Assembly: GCA_039806065.1 (NCBI GenBank)
Contig: JBDKJS010000162.1
Location: forward strand, 1-23,418
Reading direction: 5' to 3'
DNA from: JBDKJS01 sp039806065
GTDB lineage: Bacteria; Bacteroidota; Bacteroidia; AKYH767-A; 2013-40CM-41-45
Length of the DNA stretch: 23,418 bases
Shown here in pieces: positions 1 to 7,770 of the stretch (position 1 is the stretch's first letter; each line of letters starts with the position of its first letter). The position numbers were made by a program, and so were the translations under genes. Under the pieces are notes generated by a model. It was not told the DNA's origin. It ran no database searches and saw only the letters and a list, made by a program, of their open reading frames with translations.

Positions 1-1191
1 AAAAGCAATCAACAAAATTATGTAGACCAGGTAATTAGATCTAATAGTGATGAAGAATATGCAAAACTATGGCTTGAAGACATGATATTCAGAGGTACCA
101 CCTATCAGCACACTATTGCAGGTACATCTACTTCAGTTAAAAGTATCACACTTGATGATGTTAAAAACCACTATAAAAAGTACTTTACAAATGGAAACGT
201 TACGGTGGGTATTGCAGGTTCCTTTACTGAAAAATTTAAATCTACCCTACTTACAAACATAAGTAACTTGCCAAGCAAAACTTTTGACTTAACCCCTTCG
301 CCTAAAGGAAACATTCCGACTGGGTTGAATGTGGAAATTATTTCAAAGGAGGGTGCACTAGGATCTGCAATAAGTGCTGGCTTTCCAATGGCCGTAACGA
401 GATCAAATGATGAGTTTGCTGCACTTATAATTGCCAATAGTTGGCTTGGTGAGCACAGAAAATCCTACTCAAAACTATATCAAAAAATTAGAGAGGCTCG
501 CAGCATGAACTATGGCGATTACACTTATATTGAATGGTATAAAAATGGCGGAGGTAATATGTTACCACCGTTTGGTACTCCTAGAAAAAGTAACTATTTC
601 AGTATTTGGGTAAGACCGGTACAAACAGCTGAAAGCTTAAAAAATCAATATGAGGAATTGAAAGATATAAAAACAGGGCATGCACATTTTGCACTGCGTA
701 TGGTGATGAAGGAAATGGATGCACTGATCAACAATGGAATGACACAACAAGCATTTGAAGAAACTAGAAATTTTTTAAGTAGCTACATGAAACTTTACCA
801 ACAAAACCTTGCCTCACAATTAGGATATCGAATGGATGCACATTTCTATGGCAGGAAAGATTATATTGGGGAAATGATTGCACTGTTCGGTAAACTTACA
901 TTGGAAGATGTAAACAGAACAATTAAAAAATACTGGCAAACTAAAAACATGCACATAGCCATAGTTACAGATGTACAAGAGGCAACTGCCCTTCGAGAAA
1001 GCTTCCTCACTGGAGCCATATCACCAATGAGCTACAGTAATGGATTGAAAAACGTTTTAAATCCTGCCATATTGGAAGAAGATAAAATTGTAGAGAGGTA
1101 TCCTCTTCCGATAAAAACAGTAAACATTATTCCCAACGCTGAAACTTTTAAAATTAATAAAGCAGAAGGGGGCTTGAAAATAATTAAATAA
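1..1191 (+). CDS. M16 (insulinase-type) peptidase family protein, 3' part only
   Basis: The frame is open from the first base, so the gene enters from the left edge; the first ATG inside (82) is not its start. The visible 396 residues resemble the C-terminal half of M16 metallopeptidases: a second M16 domain with a GSAISAGFPM strand near residue 120, then NSWLGEHRKSYSKLYQKIREAR, the usual segment after a G-rich loop, and a helical end with conserved DVNRTIKKYW. The zinc-binding HxxEH motif of this family lies in the N-terminal half, outside the window, so I cannot tell whether this is an active protease or a non-catalytic partner. Many Bacteroidota M16 proteins are exported and act in the periplasm or at the surface; the signal peptide is not visible here. 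The gene ends before a bidirectional terminator and is convergent with the lipoprotein gene at 1263. Family call fairly sure, exact role unknown. Confidence 0.8.
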   Translation, partial: KSNQQNYVDQVIRSNSDEEYAKLWLEDMIFRGTTYQHTIAGTSTSVKSITLDDVKNHYKKYFTNGNVTVGIAGSFTEKFKSTLLTNISNLPSKTFDLTPSPKGNIPTGLNVEIISKEGALGSAISAGFPMAVTRSNDEFAALIIANSWLGEHRKSYSKLYQKIREARSMNYGDYTYIEWYKNGGGNMLPPFGTPRKSNYFSIWVRPVQTAESLKNQYEELKDIKTGHAHFALRMVMKEMDALINNGMTQQAFEETRNFLSSYMKLYQQNLASQLGYRMDAHFYGRKDYIGEMIALFGKLTLEDVNRTIKKYWQTKNMHIAIVTDVQEATALRESFLTGAISPMSYSNGLKNVLNPAILEEDKIVERYPLPIKTVNIIPNAETFKINKAEGGLKIIK

Positions 1192-1216
1192 TTATCAATT
1201 TTTTTACAAAACTAAA

Positions 1217-1247
1217 CCCCAATGATTATTATCACTGGGGTTTTATT
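1217..1247. terminator. Bidirectional rho-independent terminator
   Basis: Nine-base inverted repeat CCCCAATGA / TCACTGGGG (1217-1225 with 1232-1240) with one A-C mismatch and a six-base loop, followed by TTTTATTATT on the plus strand. On the minus strand the hairpin is followed by TTTAGTTTTG, a weaker U tract. It lies between the convergent ends of the M16 gene and the DUF4292 gene and may serve both. Confidence 0.75.
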
Positions 1248-1262
1248 ATTTAGCAACAAAAG

Positions 1263-2117
1263 CTAATCCCTGCTATACTTTTCCGGAATGGTAAAAGAGA
1301 AATTTTGAGGCTCGCCCGTGGTAACCTTAGAATAATTTATATTAATTAGCATTTGTTTCTCATCACGCACATTAATTTTACATTGCATGGGCATCAAAGT
1401 GTTTTGAATGGATTTAAAAGTGCTATAGTTAATCTCCAGATTTCGCGAAAACCTGTTATCCTCTACAATTGTTTTCACTACCCGATAATTAGTGTCAATA
1501 TAAAAATCTTGAATCAAAGGCTTTGAGAGGTCTTTTTCTTCTAGCGCTCTTTTCACTTGTCTTTTATTTAAGCTGCTTAAAATATACAAGGGGGCTTCTT
1601 CATAGACTGATTTGAGCTTATCATTTTTAAGGCAATTGAAATAATTTCCACAAAGCAAAGCCTGAACCATGTAAAAATCCACAGGAGTTTTTAAAAAGTC
1701 TTCTAGATAGGAGTAATCTCGTCTAATATATTTTTTATGAAGTTTATCAAGGATACTAATACTATCCTTTGTAATTAATAATCTTGCAAATTCAATTCCC
1801 AAGATAGGAGTTATAGATATCCATATCACGCTATCTTTCTTTGCCCTAATATTCACATCGAAACTCACTTCTTCTTCTCCCTCTGTTTTAAACGCTACAT
1901 CTGCCTTAGCTTGCAACCAAGTATAATTAAAAGAAGCTGATTGCATTTTCTCAAATAAAGCTATCACAGGCTCTGTCTTTAATTTTACCTCTTCGGTAAT
2001 TACAGGTGAGTTTATTTTTTGAGAAGGCTTACAGGCTGAACAAAGTATTATGAAGGTCATCAAGATAATACCTGTGCATTTACCAACTTGGTTTAATTGA
2101 AATAGATAATTACTCAA
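1263..2117 (-). CDS. DUF4292 family lipoprotein
   Basis: A 284-aa protein with a lipoprotein signal: hydrophobic stretch at residues 15-28 ending in LCSAC, with the acylated cysteine at position 29. The rest matches what I know of DUF4292, a Bacteroidota family of unknown function whose beta-rich core (AKADVAFKTEG, VIWISITPILGIEFARLLIT, then a YIRRDYSYLEDF segment) recalls LolA-like lipoprotein carriers; the fold comparison is inference. The start is a TTG directly after an in-frame TAA, so no longer reading is possible; the next Met (residue 20) would destroy the signal peptide. This TTG overlaps the end of the upstream TPR gene by 8 bases, which suggests translational coupling. It is the last gene of the five-gene minus-strand operon. 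Probably anchored in the outer or inner membrane facing the periplasm, with a role linked to envelope assembly. Confidence 0.82.
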   Translation of the reverse strand: MSNYLFQLNQVGKCTGIILMTFIILCSACKPSQKINSPVITEEVKLKTEPVIALFEKMQSASFNYTWLQAKADVAFKTEGEEEVSFDVNIRAKKDSVIWISITPILGIEFARLLITKDSISILDKLHKKYIRRDYSYLEDFLKTPVDFYMVQALLCGNYFNCLKNDKLKSVYEEAPLYILSSLNKRQVKRALEEKDLSKPLIQDFYIDTNYRVVKTIVEDNRFSRNLEINYSTFKSIQNTLMPMQCKINVRDEKQMLININYSKVTTGEPQNFSFTIPEKYSRD

Positions 2118-3855
2118 TTACTTTTTTAAGTTTAATTTTTTCATCAATAAATTCGCTTAAACCATCACCTGCTATCTTGGCTCTTTGCCAATACTCGAGT
2201 GCCTTTTCTACATTACCTAGCTTGAAAAGTACATCAGCATAATGTTCGAGCACCGCACCGCTCTGTGGATCGCCTCCACTCAAGGCTTTTTCTATCCATG
2301 ATTTTGCCTCATTATATCTAGTCATTTTATAAAGTATCCACCCATAGGTGTCTTGAAATGAAGCACTGTTAGGTTCTATGGTTAATGATTTAAGAGAAAG
2401 CGTTTCAGCAAGTTCTAGCTTTTCATTTCTAATGGATAAATAATAAGCATAATTATTCATCACATATGCATTGGAAGAGTCAATGTTAAGAGCCTTATCA
2501 TAGCTAGAATCAGAAAGATCGAAATTTTTTAATTCTTGATAAGCATCACCTAATAGTGCATAGATTTGGCTAAGCAATTGATTATTGTCAACCACAAGTT
2601 TTACCGCTGCATTCAGAGGTGCAATGGCCTTATCAAACCTTTTAAGTTGCGAGTGAGCTATCCCATTAAAATAAAAAGGCAATGCTTGTTCTGGAAAATC
2701 GTCTATAGCTTTCTGAGAAATATGGGTTAGGGTATCCCAAGCTTTAAGATCAGCCGTGAGCAATAACATTTGCGAAATTACACTATAATCATTTACACCT
2801 AAGGCAACAGCTTGCTCATAATTTTGAAAGGCTTTGATGAGTTTTTTGTCAATACTTAAAAAATCTCCATGAACAGCAAACGCTCGCCCTTCAGAGGGGT
2901 GAGCTTCTATCATTAATTGCGAGAGCGCCAATGCCTGAGTAATCATCTCAGGATTCGTTTCAATGATTACATAATAAGAACTTAAGATTCCAATTTTGGT
3001 TTCGACATCCAAATCTCTGTTTGTGAATGCAGCTTTAAGTGCTTCGAAAGATTTATCATTATCCCCATTATTCCGATAATAATTAGCTAGCGATAAATTT
3101 ATAAATGGATTATTTGGATCAAACTCACCTATTCTATTCAGGGTTTCTAATGCCTTTTCCTTTTGACCGATGGATTCATAAAATTCAGCCAGTGTGGCAA
3201 GCATTTGAGCGTCTTTGGGATTATCCTTTAAATAGACAATTAATTCTTCTTCAGCTTTTTCATTTTTACTTATTCTCTGGTAAATTTTAAATTTAGAAAG
3301 CGTCAATTCTTTGCTTGCTCCTTCTAGCTGCTGTAGTTGGTCATAAACCTTTACTGCATCTGATGGTTTATTTGCCAATAGCAAGGATGCAGCCCATTCA
3401 TAGTAATAATCATAATTTTTAGGATTTGATTTTACCAGTTGTTCACCAATGAAGGCAGCATCATCATACTTTCCGTTTTTTTGATTCACTTCCATTAAGC
3501 TAAGGGCATACCATGGATTGGAGGGGTCAATTTTATAAGCACTTTTTGCAAAGTATAATGCATCAACTGCATTTTTTTGCTGCATATAAATATTGCTCAA
3601 TTCATAGTGGGCTGCTGCATTAGTTGGATCTTTTCTTATGACATCAGCAAAAAGTGATGCTGCATTTGAATAATTCCCAATTATTTTTTCCTTGTTCGCA
3701 TTAAAAAAAACAACTGTAACATCTGCTCTTTCACTTTCTGTAAGTTGATCTTGTTTGGTGCCTTTGATGGCTACGGTACTTTTTTGAGCTCCACCGCATG
3801 CCACCAAAATGACAAGAGCAAAGGCAGCCTTTATGTATTTTATTTGAACTTTCAT
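2110..3855 (-). CDS. TPR-repeat lipoprotein
   Basis: A 581-aa protein with a lipoprotein signal peptide (MKVQIKYIKAAFALVILVAC, lipid-modified Cys at residue 20) followed by tetratricopeptide repeats over almost all of the remaining length. Clear TPR helices include AAHYELSNIYMQQKNAVDALYF near residue 85, EKALETLNRIGEFDPNNPF near 230, and a block near residues 440-540 (YALLGDAYQELKNFDLSDSSY, then AYVMNNYAYYLSI, then YGWILYKMTRYNEA). No catalytic domain is visible. TPR superhelices bind other proteins, so a scaffold or assembly role in the periplasm is likely but the partner is unknown. The gene starts 3 bases after the stop of the nucleotidyltransferase gene and its end overlaps the DUF4292 start, so the lipoproteins are expressed together with the sugar-nucleotide and flippase genes. 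Confidence 0.85.
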   Translation of the reverse strand: MKVQIKYIKAAFALVILVACGGAQKSTVAIKGTKQDQLTESERADVTVVFFNANKEKIIGNYSNAASLFADVIRKDPTNAAAHYELSNIYMQQKNAVDALYFAKSAYKIDPSNPWYALSLMEVNQKNGKYDDAAFIGEQLVKSNPKNYDYYYEWAASLLLANKPSDAVKVYDQLQQLEGASKELTLSKFKIYQRISKNEKAEEELIVYLKDNPKDAQMLATLAEFYESIGQKEKALETLNRIGEFDPNNPFINLSLANYYRNNGDNDKSFEALKAAFTNRDLDVETKIGILSSYYVIIETNPEMITQALALSQLMIEAHPSEGRAFAVHGDFLSIDKKLIKAFQNYEQAVALGVNDYSVISQMLLLTADLKAWDTLTHISQKAIDDFPEQALPFYFNGIAHSQLKRFDKAIAPLNAAVKLVVDNNQLLSQIYALLGDAYQELKNFDLSDSSYDKALNIDSSNAYVMNNYAYYLSIRNEKLELAETLSLKSLTIEPNSASFQDTYGWILYKMTRYNEAKSWIEKALSGGDPQSGAVLEHYADVLFKLGNVEKALEYWQRAKIAGDGLSEFIDEKIKLKKVIE

Positions 3856-3858
3856 TTA

Positions 3859-4860
3859 TCAAGCATGTGTAGAATAATCGCTAATGCTTAGTTCCTTAGC
3901 TTTGCCTTTAATTACAGTATGGCTACCAATCATAGAATTATCAATAATAGATTGCTCTACTCTTGCGTGATATTGAACGATAGAATTCTTTATAATCGAG
4001 TTTTTTATTTTTGAGTAGGGTCCAATACTAACGTGGGGTCCAATTACAGAATCAACTATTTCGGCACCTTCACCTATGTAGCATGGTTCTATTATTACAC
4101 TGTTTACTCGCTTTACATCAGCTGCTATTAATTTTTCTGTTTTATGATGTTCTAGTACTCTTTGGTTGGTATAAACAGTAGCGTCTTTATTACCACAATC
4201 GAGCCACTCAATCACTTTACCAGGAACAAATTTGGTACCCTTTCGCTTCATGTTTTCAAGAGCGTTGGTGAGTTGATATTCGCCTTTTTCTTTTATATCA
4301 TTATCGAGTAAGTATTGTAATTCACTTTTTAAGTAATCACCATCTTTAAAATAATAGATTCCAATGATTGCTAAATCACTAACAAATTCAACTGGTTTTT
4401 CTACAAAATCAGTTATATGTCCTTGATCATTAACTTTTACTACACCAAAAGCTCTAGGGTCGTCAATTTTATTTACCCAAATAACACCATCATTATTTTC
4501 ATCCATCGTAAAGTCGGCACGAAATAAAGTATCAGCAAAAGCTACTATGGTTTTTCCACCCAAAACATCCTTAGCGCACATAATGGCATGTGCTGTACCT
4601 AGCGGCTCATCTTGATAAAATATATGACCTTTGGCACCTAAATTTTCAGCCACTGATTTAAGCTTATCTTCTGTTTCCTTTCCAAAATGTCCAATAACAT
4701 AAGCTATATCGGTCACTTTTTCGCTACACACTTTTATGATATCTTCTACTAACCACTGCACAATTGGTTTTCCGGCTACGGGAATGAGAGGTTTAGGAAC
4801 GGTGAGTGTGTGAGGGCGCATTCTCTTGCCCATTCCAGCCATAGGTACTATAATTTTCAT
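3859..4860 (-). CDS. Sugar-phosphate nucleotidyltransferase with left-handed beta-helix C-terminus
   Basis: A 333-aa enzyme of the NTP-transferase family (RmlA/GlmU-type). The N-terminal nucleotide-binding signature is AGMGKRMRPHT at residues 8-18 followed by PKP at 22-24; EYQLTNALE in the middle is the usual substrate-site segment. From about residue 252 the sequence turns into hexapeptide-type repeats (IEPCYIGEGAEI, SVIGPHVSIG, SIIKNSIV, SMIGSHTVIKG), a left-handed beta-helix. Such proteins join a sugar-1-phosphate to an NTP to give an activated sugar for polysaccharide or glycan synthesis; the specific sugar and nucleotide (glucose-1-phosphate/dTTP, GlcNAc-1-P/UTP or other) cannot be read with confidence, so no symbol is given. 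It follows dut by 50 bases and precedes the TPR gene by 3, in the operon headed by a polysaccharide flippase, which supports a glycan role. Confidence 0.85.
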   Translation of the reverse strand: MKIIVPMAGMGKRMRPHTLTVPKPLIPVAGKPIVQWLVEDIIKVCSEKVTDIAYVIGHFGKETEDKLKSVAENLGAKGHIFYQDEPLGTAHAIMCAKDVLGGKTIVAFADTLFRADFTMDENNDGVIWVNKIDDPRAFGVVKVNDQGHITDFVEKPVEFVSDLAIIGIYYFKDGDYLKSELQYLLDNDIKEKGEYQLTNALENMKRKGTKFVPGKVIEWLDCGNKDATVYTNQRVLEHHKTEKLIAADVKRVNSVIIEPCYIGEGAEIVDSVIGPHVSIGPYSKIKNSIIKNSIVQYHARVEQSIIDNSMIGSHTVIKGKAKELSISDYSTHA

Positions 4861-4910
4861 AAATTTAAGGTAAGATGTACTTGATAATTATAATTTAGTT
4901 TGTTGTATTG

Positions 4911-5342
4911 TTATTTTCCTGTGGAACCAAATCCATTGGCTCCTCTTTCGGTTTCGATCAGATCTTCAGTATCTTTCCAACTAATCTGTTTATAGGGTGC
5001 TACTACCATTTGAGCTATTCTATCCCCATTGTTGATGGTAAAAGAATCTGTGCTCAGGTTTATGAGTATCACCCCTATTTCGCCTCTGTAATCTGCATCA
5101 ATTGTTCCTGGTGCGTTAAGTACTGTTATGCCATTTTTTGCAGCCAAGCCACTTCTGGGTCTTATCTGAGCTTCGGTACCTGCAGGCAGTTCAATGAATA
5201 GACCTGTGCCTATTACTTTTCGTTCCATGGGAAGTAGGGTGATGGGCTTATCTATAGATGCACGAAGATCAAGACCTGCTGATTGTTGGGTCTGGTAATT
5301 AGGCAATTCAAATCCAGACAGGTTTTTAACTTTGACAATCAT
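4911..5342 (-). CDS. dut: dUTP diphosphatase (dUTPase)
   Basis: A trimeric-type dUTPase of 143 aa, which hydrolyses dUTP to dUMP and pyrophosphate, keeping uracil out of DNA and feeding thymidylate synthesis in the cytoplasm. All five family motifs are present in order: AGLDLRA (22-28), PRSGLA (62-67), GTIDADYRGEI (79-89, with the catalytic Asp and the uracil-binding Tyr), NNGDRIAQMV (104-113) and the C-terminal RGANGFGSTG (133-142). The length is normal. Its ATG overlaps the stop of the upstream flippase gene in an ATGA arrangement (4 bases), indicating coupled translation. A nucleotide-pool enzyme inside an envelope operon is not a functional link in itself; from memory this gene order recurs in Bacteroidota. 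Confidence 0.96.
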   Translation of the reverse strand: MIVKVKNLSGFELPNYQTQQSAGLDLRASIDKPITLLPMERKVIGTGLFIELPAGTEAQIRPRSGLAAKNGITVLNAPGTIDADYRGEIGVILINLSTDSFTINNGDRIAQMVVAPYKQISWKDTEDLIETERGANGFGSTGK

Positions 5343-6850
5343 TTTGAATCGTTTCTTTTCTTTATTTGATTTACAAAGCTAACAATTTTAGATCGCTCTT
5401 GTAACAAAGTAAAGGCTATAAAAGCTAACATTAATAAGGTGCTAATGCCCATTTGAATAGTATGGCTACAGGGCCATAACCTAAACAATAGTATAGACAA
5501 AAAATAAATCCCTAGGGCCAGACCCAAGTTTTTAATAAAAGCCCAAACTTGATAGGGTACGTTGAAATGCTTTTGCCCCATAATAAATGAATAGACCATC
5601 ATACTGCCATAGCAAATTAAGGTTGCCCAGGCTGCACCCACATATCCAAGCCATGGAACCAATGCTGCATTAAATAATATGGTAATTACTGCACCTACTA
5701 TACTAAAGTAAGCCCCCCATTTGGTGGCACCACTCAGTCTGTACCAAACACTTAAGTTATAATAAATTCCTAAAAATAAATTTGCTATCAATAAAATTGG
5801 CACCACCTCTAATCCGGTATAAAATCTCTCACCAATTAACTTTTTAAATATTGGCAAATATAACATTACCAACAAAAAAATTAGACAACAAATAATAACA
5901 AAGTAGTGCATCACAAGCGCGAACACTTTCTTTGCTTCAGGCTTTTTATCTTGAGAAAAATAAAAGGGGTCAGCTGCATATCTAAAAGTTTGAACAAACA
6001 GGGTCATTAACATACTCAGCTTATAACACGCGCCATAAATACCTAATTCAGTAAGTGCATTCGAGGTGCTAGGTAAAAATATAGGCAGTAAAATTCTATC
6101 AAGCGTTTCATTGATCATTCCAGCAAAGCCTGCAATCATTAGAGGCCATGAATAGGCCAGCATTTCGCGCCAAAGTTTTTTATCAAAATTTAATTTAACT
6201 TTTAATAGCTCTGGTAACAACAGTAACACTGTCACTACACTTGCAATCATATTTACAATAAACACATATCCCACCCCAATATTAGAATTATACACTGCTT
6301 TAATAAAATCAGATGATGTCTCGTACTGAGGGCAAATGACCAAAAAAAACAAATTGAGTAATACATTGATAGATATGTTTACCATTCGAATGGACACAAA
6401 GCGCAAGGCACGTTGTTGTTGCCTAAGTAGAGCAAAAGGCAATGCAGAAATTGCATCAGCCGCTAATACCACTGCAAAACACTGAATGTAATAAGGCAAT
6501 ACCGGTGCTTGACTATCGATGGTAAAACTAACAGCAATAGCATTAGAAAAATACAGAATACCGCTGCAATAAATCAAACTAGTAAAGCAAAGGCTAATTA
6601 AGGCGGTGCTATACACTTGAATTTTATTGGCATTAGAATGGCTAAACTTAAAAAAAGCCGTTTCAAGACCATAAGTAAAAACAATATTCAAAAATGCTAC
6701 AATGGCAAAAAGCTGTGTGACAATACCATAATCACCCTCACTGAAGACCCTTGTGTAAAGCGGCACCAATAAATAATTAAGTAACCGGCCAATAATGGAA
6801 CTAATACCATAAATGGCTGTTTGAGAAGCTAATTTTTTAAGACCAGACAA
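5339..6850 (-). CDS. Polysaccharide flippase (MOP superfamily, Wzx/oligosaccharide exporter type)
   Basis: A 503-aa integral membrane protein with about 12-14 hydrophobic segments and the N-terminal pattern LKKLASQTAIYGISSIIGRL followed by LNYLLVPLYTRVF, typical of polysaccharide-biosynthesis exporters of the MOP/MVF superfamily. Such proteins flip lipid-linked sugars across the inner membrane. The start is TTG at 6848-6850: an in-frame TAA lies four codons upstream, and an AAGGA Shine-Dalgarno sequence sits at 6857-6861 with suitable spacing, so the TTG start is well supported even though this phylum rarely uses such sites. It is the first gene of the minus-strand operon (flippase, dut, nucleotidyltransferase, TPR and DUF4292 lipoproteins) and its promoter should lie in 6862-7020. 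The substrate is unknown; the nucleotidyltransferase two genes on suggests a surface or O-antigen-like glycan. Confidence 0.87.
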   Translation of the reverse strand: MSGLKKLASQTAIYGISSIIGRLLNYLLVPLYTRVFSEGDYGIVTQLFAIVAFLNIVFTYGLETAFFKFSHSNANKIQVYSTALISLCFTSLIYCSGILYFSNAIAVSFTIDSQAPVLPYYIQCFAVVLAADAISALPFALLRQQQRALRFVSIRMVNISINVLLNLFFLVICPQYETSSDFIKAVYNSNIGVGYVFIVNMIASVVTVLLLLPELLKVKLNFDKKLWREMLAYSWPLMIAGFAGMINETLDRILLPIFLPSTSNALTELGIYGACYKLSMLMTLFVQTFRYAADPFYFSQDKKPEAKKVFALVMHYFVIICCLIFLLVMLYLPIFKKLIGERFYTGLEVVPILLIANLFLGIYYNLSVWYRLSGATKWGAYFSIVGAVITILFNAALVPWLGYVGAAWATLICYGSMMVYSFIMGQKHFNVPYQVWAFIKNLGLALGIYFLSILLFRLWPCSHTIQMGISTLLMLAFIAFTLLQERSKIVSFVNQIKKRNDSK

Positions 6851-6856
6851 ATTGAA

Positions 6857-6861
6857 TCCTT
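6857..6861 (-). promoter_or_regulatory. Shine-Dalgarno site that fixes the TTG start of the flippase gene
   Basis: The minus strand reads AAGGA 6 bases before TTG (6848-6850). With a stop codon in frame just upstream, this decides the start. Confidence 0.6.
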
Positions 6862-6929
6862 ATTTTAAAGCAGGTAGTAAAGTGTGCAATAAACTTAAAA
6901 ACGAGGTATTACAGCTATAATTGAATAAT

Positions 6930-6998
6930 ACTTTCAAACAGTAACACTTTCAAGAAGATTACAATAAAACTGGCCCAATGTTAAATTAATATTAATTT
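6930..6998. promoter_or_regulatory. Possible operator region between flippase and phosphate-transport genes
   Basis: The divergent 253-base gap 6851-7103 holds a direct repeat ACTTTCAA (6930-6937 and 6946-6953, period 16) and a perfect 16-base AT palindrome AAATTAATATTAATTT (6983-6998). Either could bind a regulator of the DUF47-Pit genes or of the flippase operon. The repeat half-site faintly resembles a Pho box, but the period is not the 11 bases of the classical PhoB site. In AT-rich DNA such palindromes also arise by chance. Confidence 0.25.
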
Positions 6999-7103
6999 TT
7001 AGATTGCCAAGAATAAGCTTGTGTTAACATTGTATTCACAAGGGTTGAATTGCTTTACAAGGGTCAAAAAATGCGCTTTATTTGCAGTCAAAATTAAAAT
7101 CAC

Positions 7104-7748
7104 ATGTCAACTAACAGCATCTTCCAGTATTTCGTACCCAAAGACAGAAAATTTTTTCCTTTATTTGAGCAAATCAGTAAAAATGCTAACAACATTGCTA
7201 AAACCATGTATGAGGCACTAACAGTAACACCTGATAAGCGTGGTCCACATCTTCGTCAAATTGAAAAACTAGAACATGTAGGGGATGAATTAACCCATCA
7301 AGTATTTTCAGAAGTGAGTACAACCTTCATCACACCATTCGATAGAGAAGATATACAACGCTTGGCATCAGCTATTGATGATGTGGCCGACCATTTGCAT
7401 GGCGCCTCAAAACGGTTGGAATTATACAATATCACAGAGATTCACCCAGCTATGATCAAGTTGACCGAGCTGTGTATCGATGGAACGCGTGAATTAGATA
7501 AAGCAGTGCAAGCGCTTAGAAGCATGCGAAACTTAGGACAAATTCGGGAAGCATTGGTAGCAATTAATTCTATTGAAAACCATGCTGACGATATTTTTGA
7601 CAACGCAGTTGCAAGATTGTTTGAAGATGAAAAAGATGCAATTAAACTTATTAAAACAAAAGAAATTCTTCAAGCACTAGAAACTGCAACAGACAAATGT
7701 GAAGATGCAGCTAACGTAATAGAATCTGTAATTGTAAAATTTGCTTAA
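7104..7748 (+). CDS. DUF47 family protein (PhoU-like Pit accessory protein)
   Basis: A 214-aa, all-helical cytoplasmic protein of the DUF47/PhoU-like family. Recognisable features are the N-terminal KDRKFFPLFEQ near residue 13, LRQIEKLEHVGDELTHQVF near residues 50-68, and the acidic FDREDIQRLASAIDDVADHL near residues 79-98; the E/D-rich positions (EHxGDE, DDVAD) correspond to metal-binding sites in PhoU-like folds. Family members are usually paired with Pit-type phosphate transporters and are thought to regulate them. Here the Pit gene follows after 22 bases on the same strand, so the two form a bicistronic unit. The ATG at 7104 is preceded by an A-rich leader rather than a Shine-Dalgarno site. 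Function as a transport regulator is inferred from family and context. Confidence 0.9.
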   Translation: MSTNSIFQYFVPKDRKFFPLFEQISKNANNIAKTMYEALTVTPDKRGPHLRQIEKLEHVGDELTHQVFSEVSTTFITPFDREDIQRLASAIDDVADHLHGASKRLELYNITEIHPAMIKLTELCIDGTRELDKAVQALRSMRNLGQIREALVAINSIENHADDIFDNAVARLFEDEKDAIKLIKTKEILQALETATDKCEDAANVIESVIVKFA

Positions 7749-7770
7749 CCCCTAATCAAAAGGAAAAAAA

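Noticed and set aside
6930..6953. A classical PhoB box before the Pit operon
   Set aside because: The direct repeats have a period of 16 bases rather than 11 and the half-site differs from CTGTCAT.
7077..7084. TTTATTTG before the DUF47 gene as a -7 element
   Set aside because: The A at the second position is missing and the nearest TTG (7050-7052) is 24 bases away, too far.
7021..7221. Overlapping 66-codon frame at the start of the DUF47 gene
   Set aside because: It lies mostly inside the DUF47 frame, shows no family resemblance and is a shadow frame.
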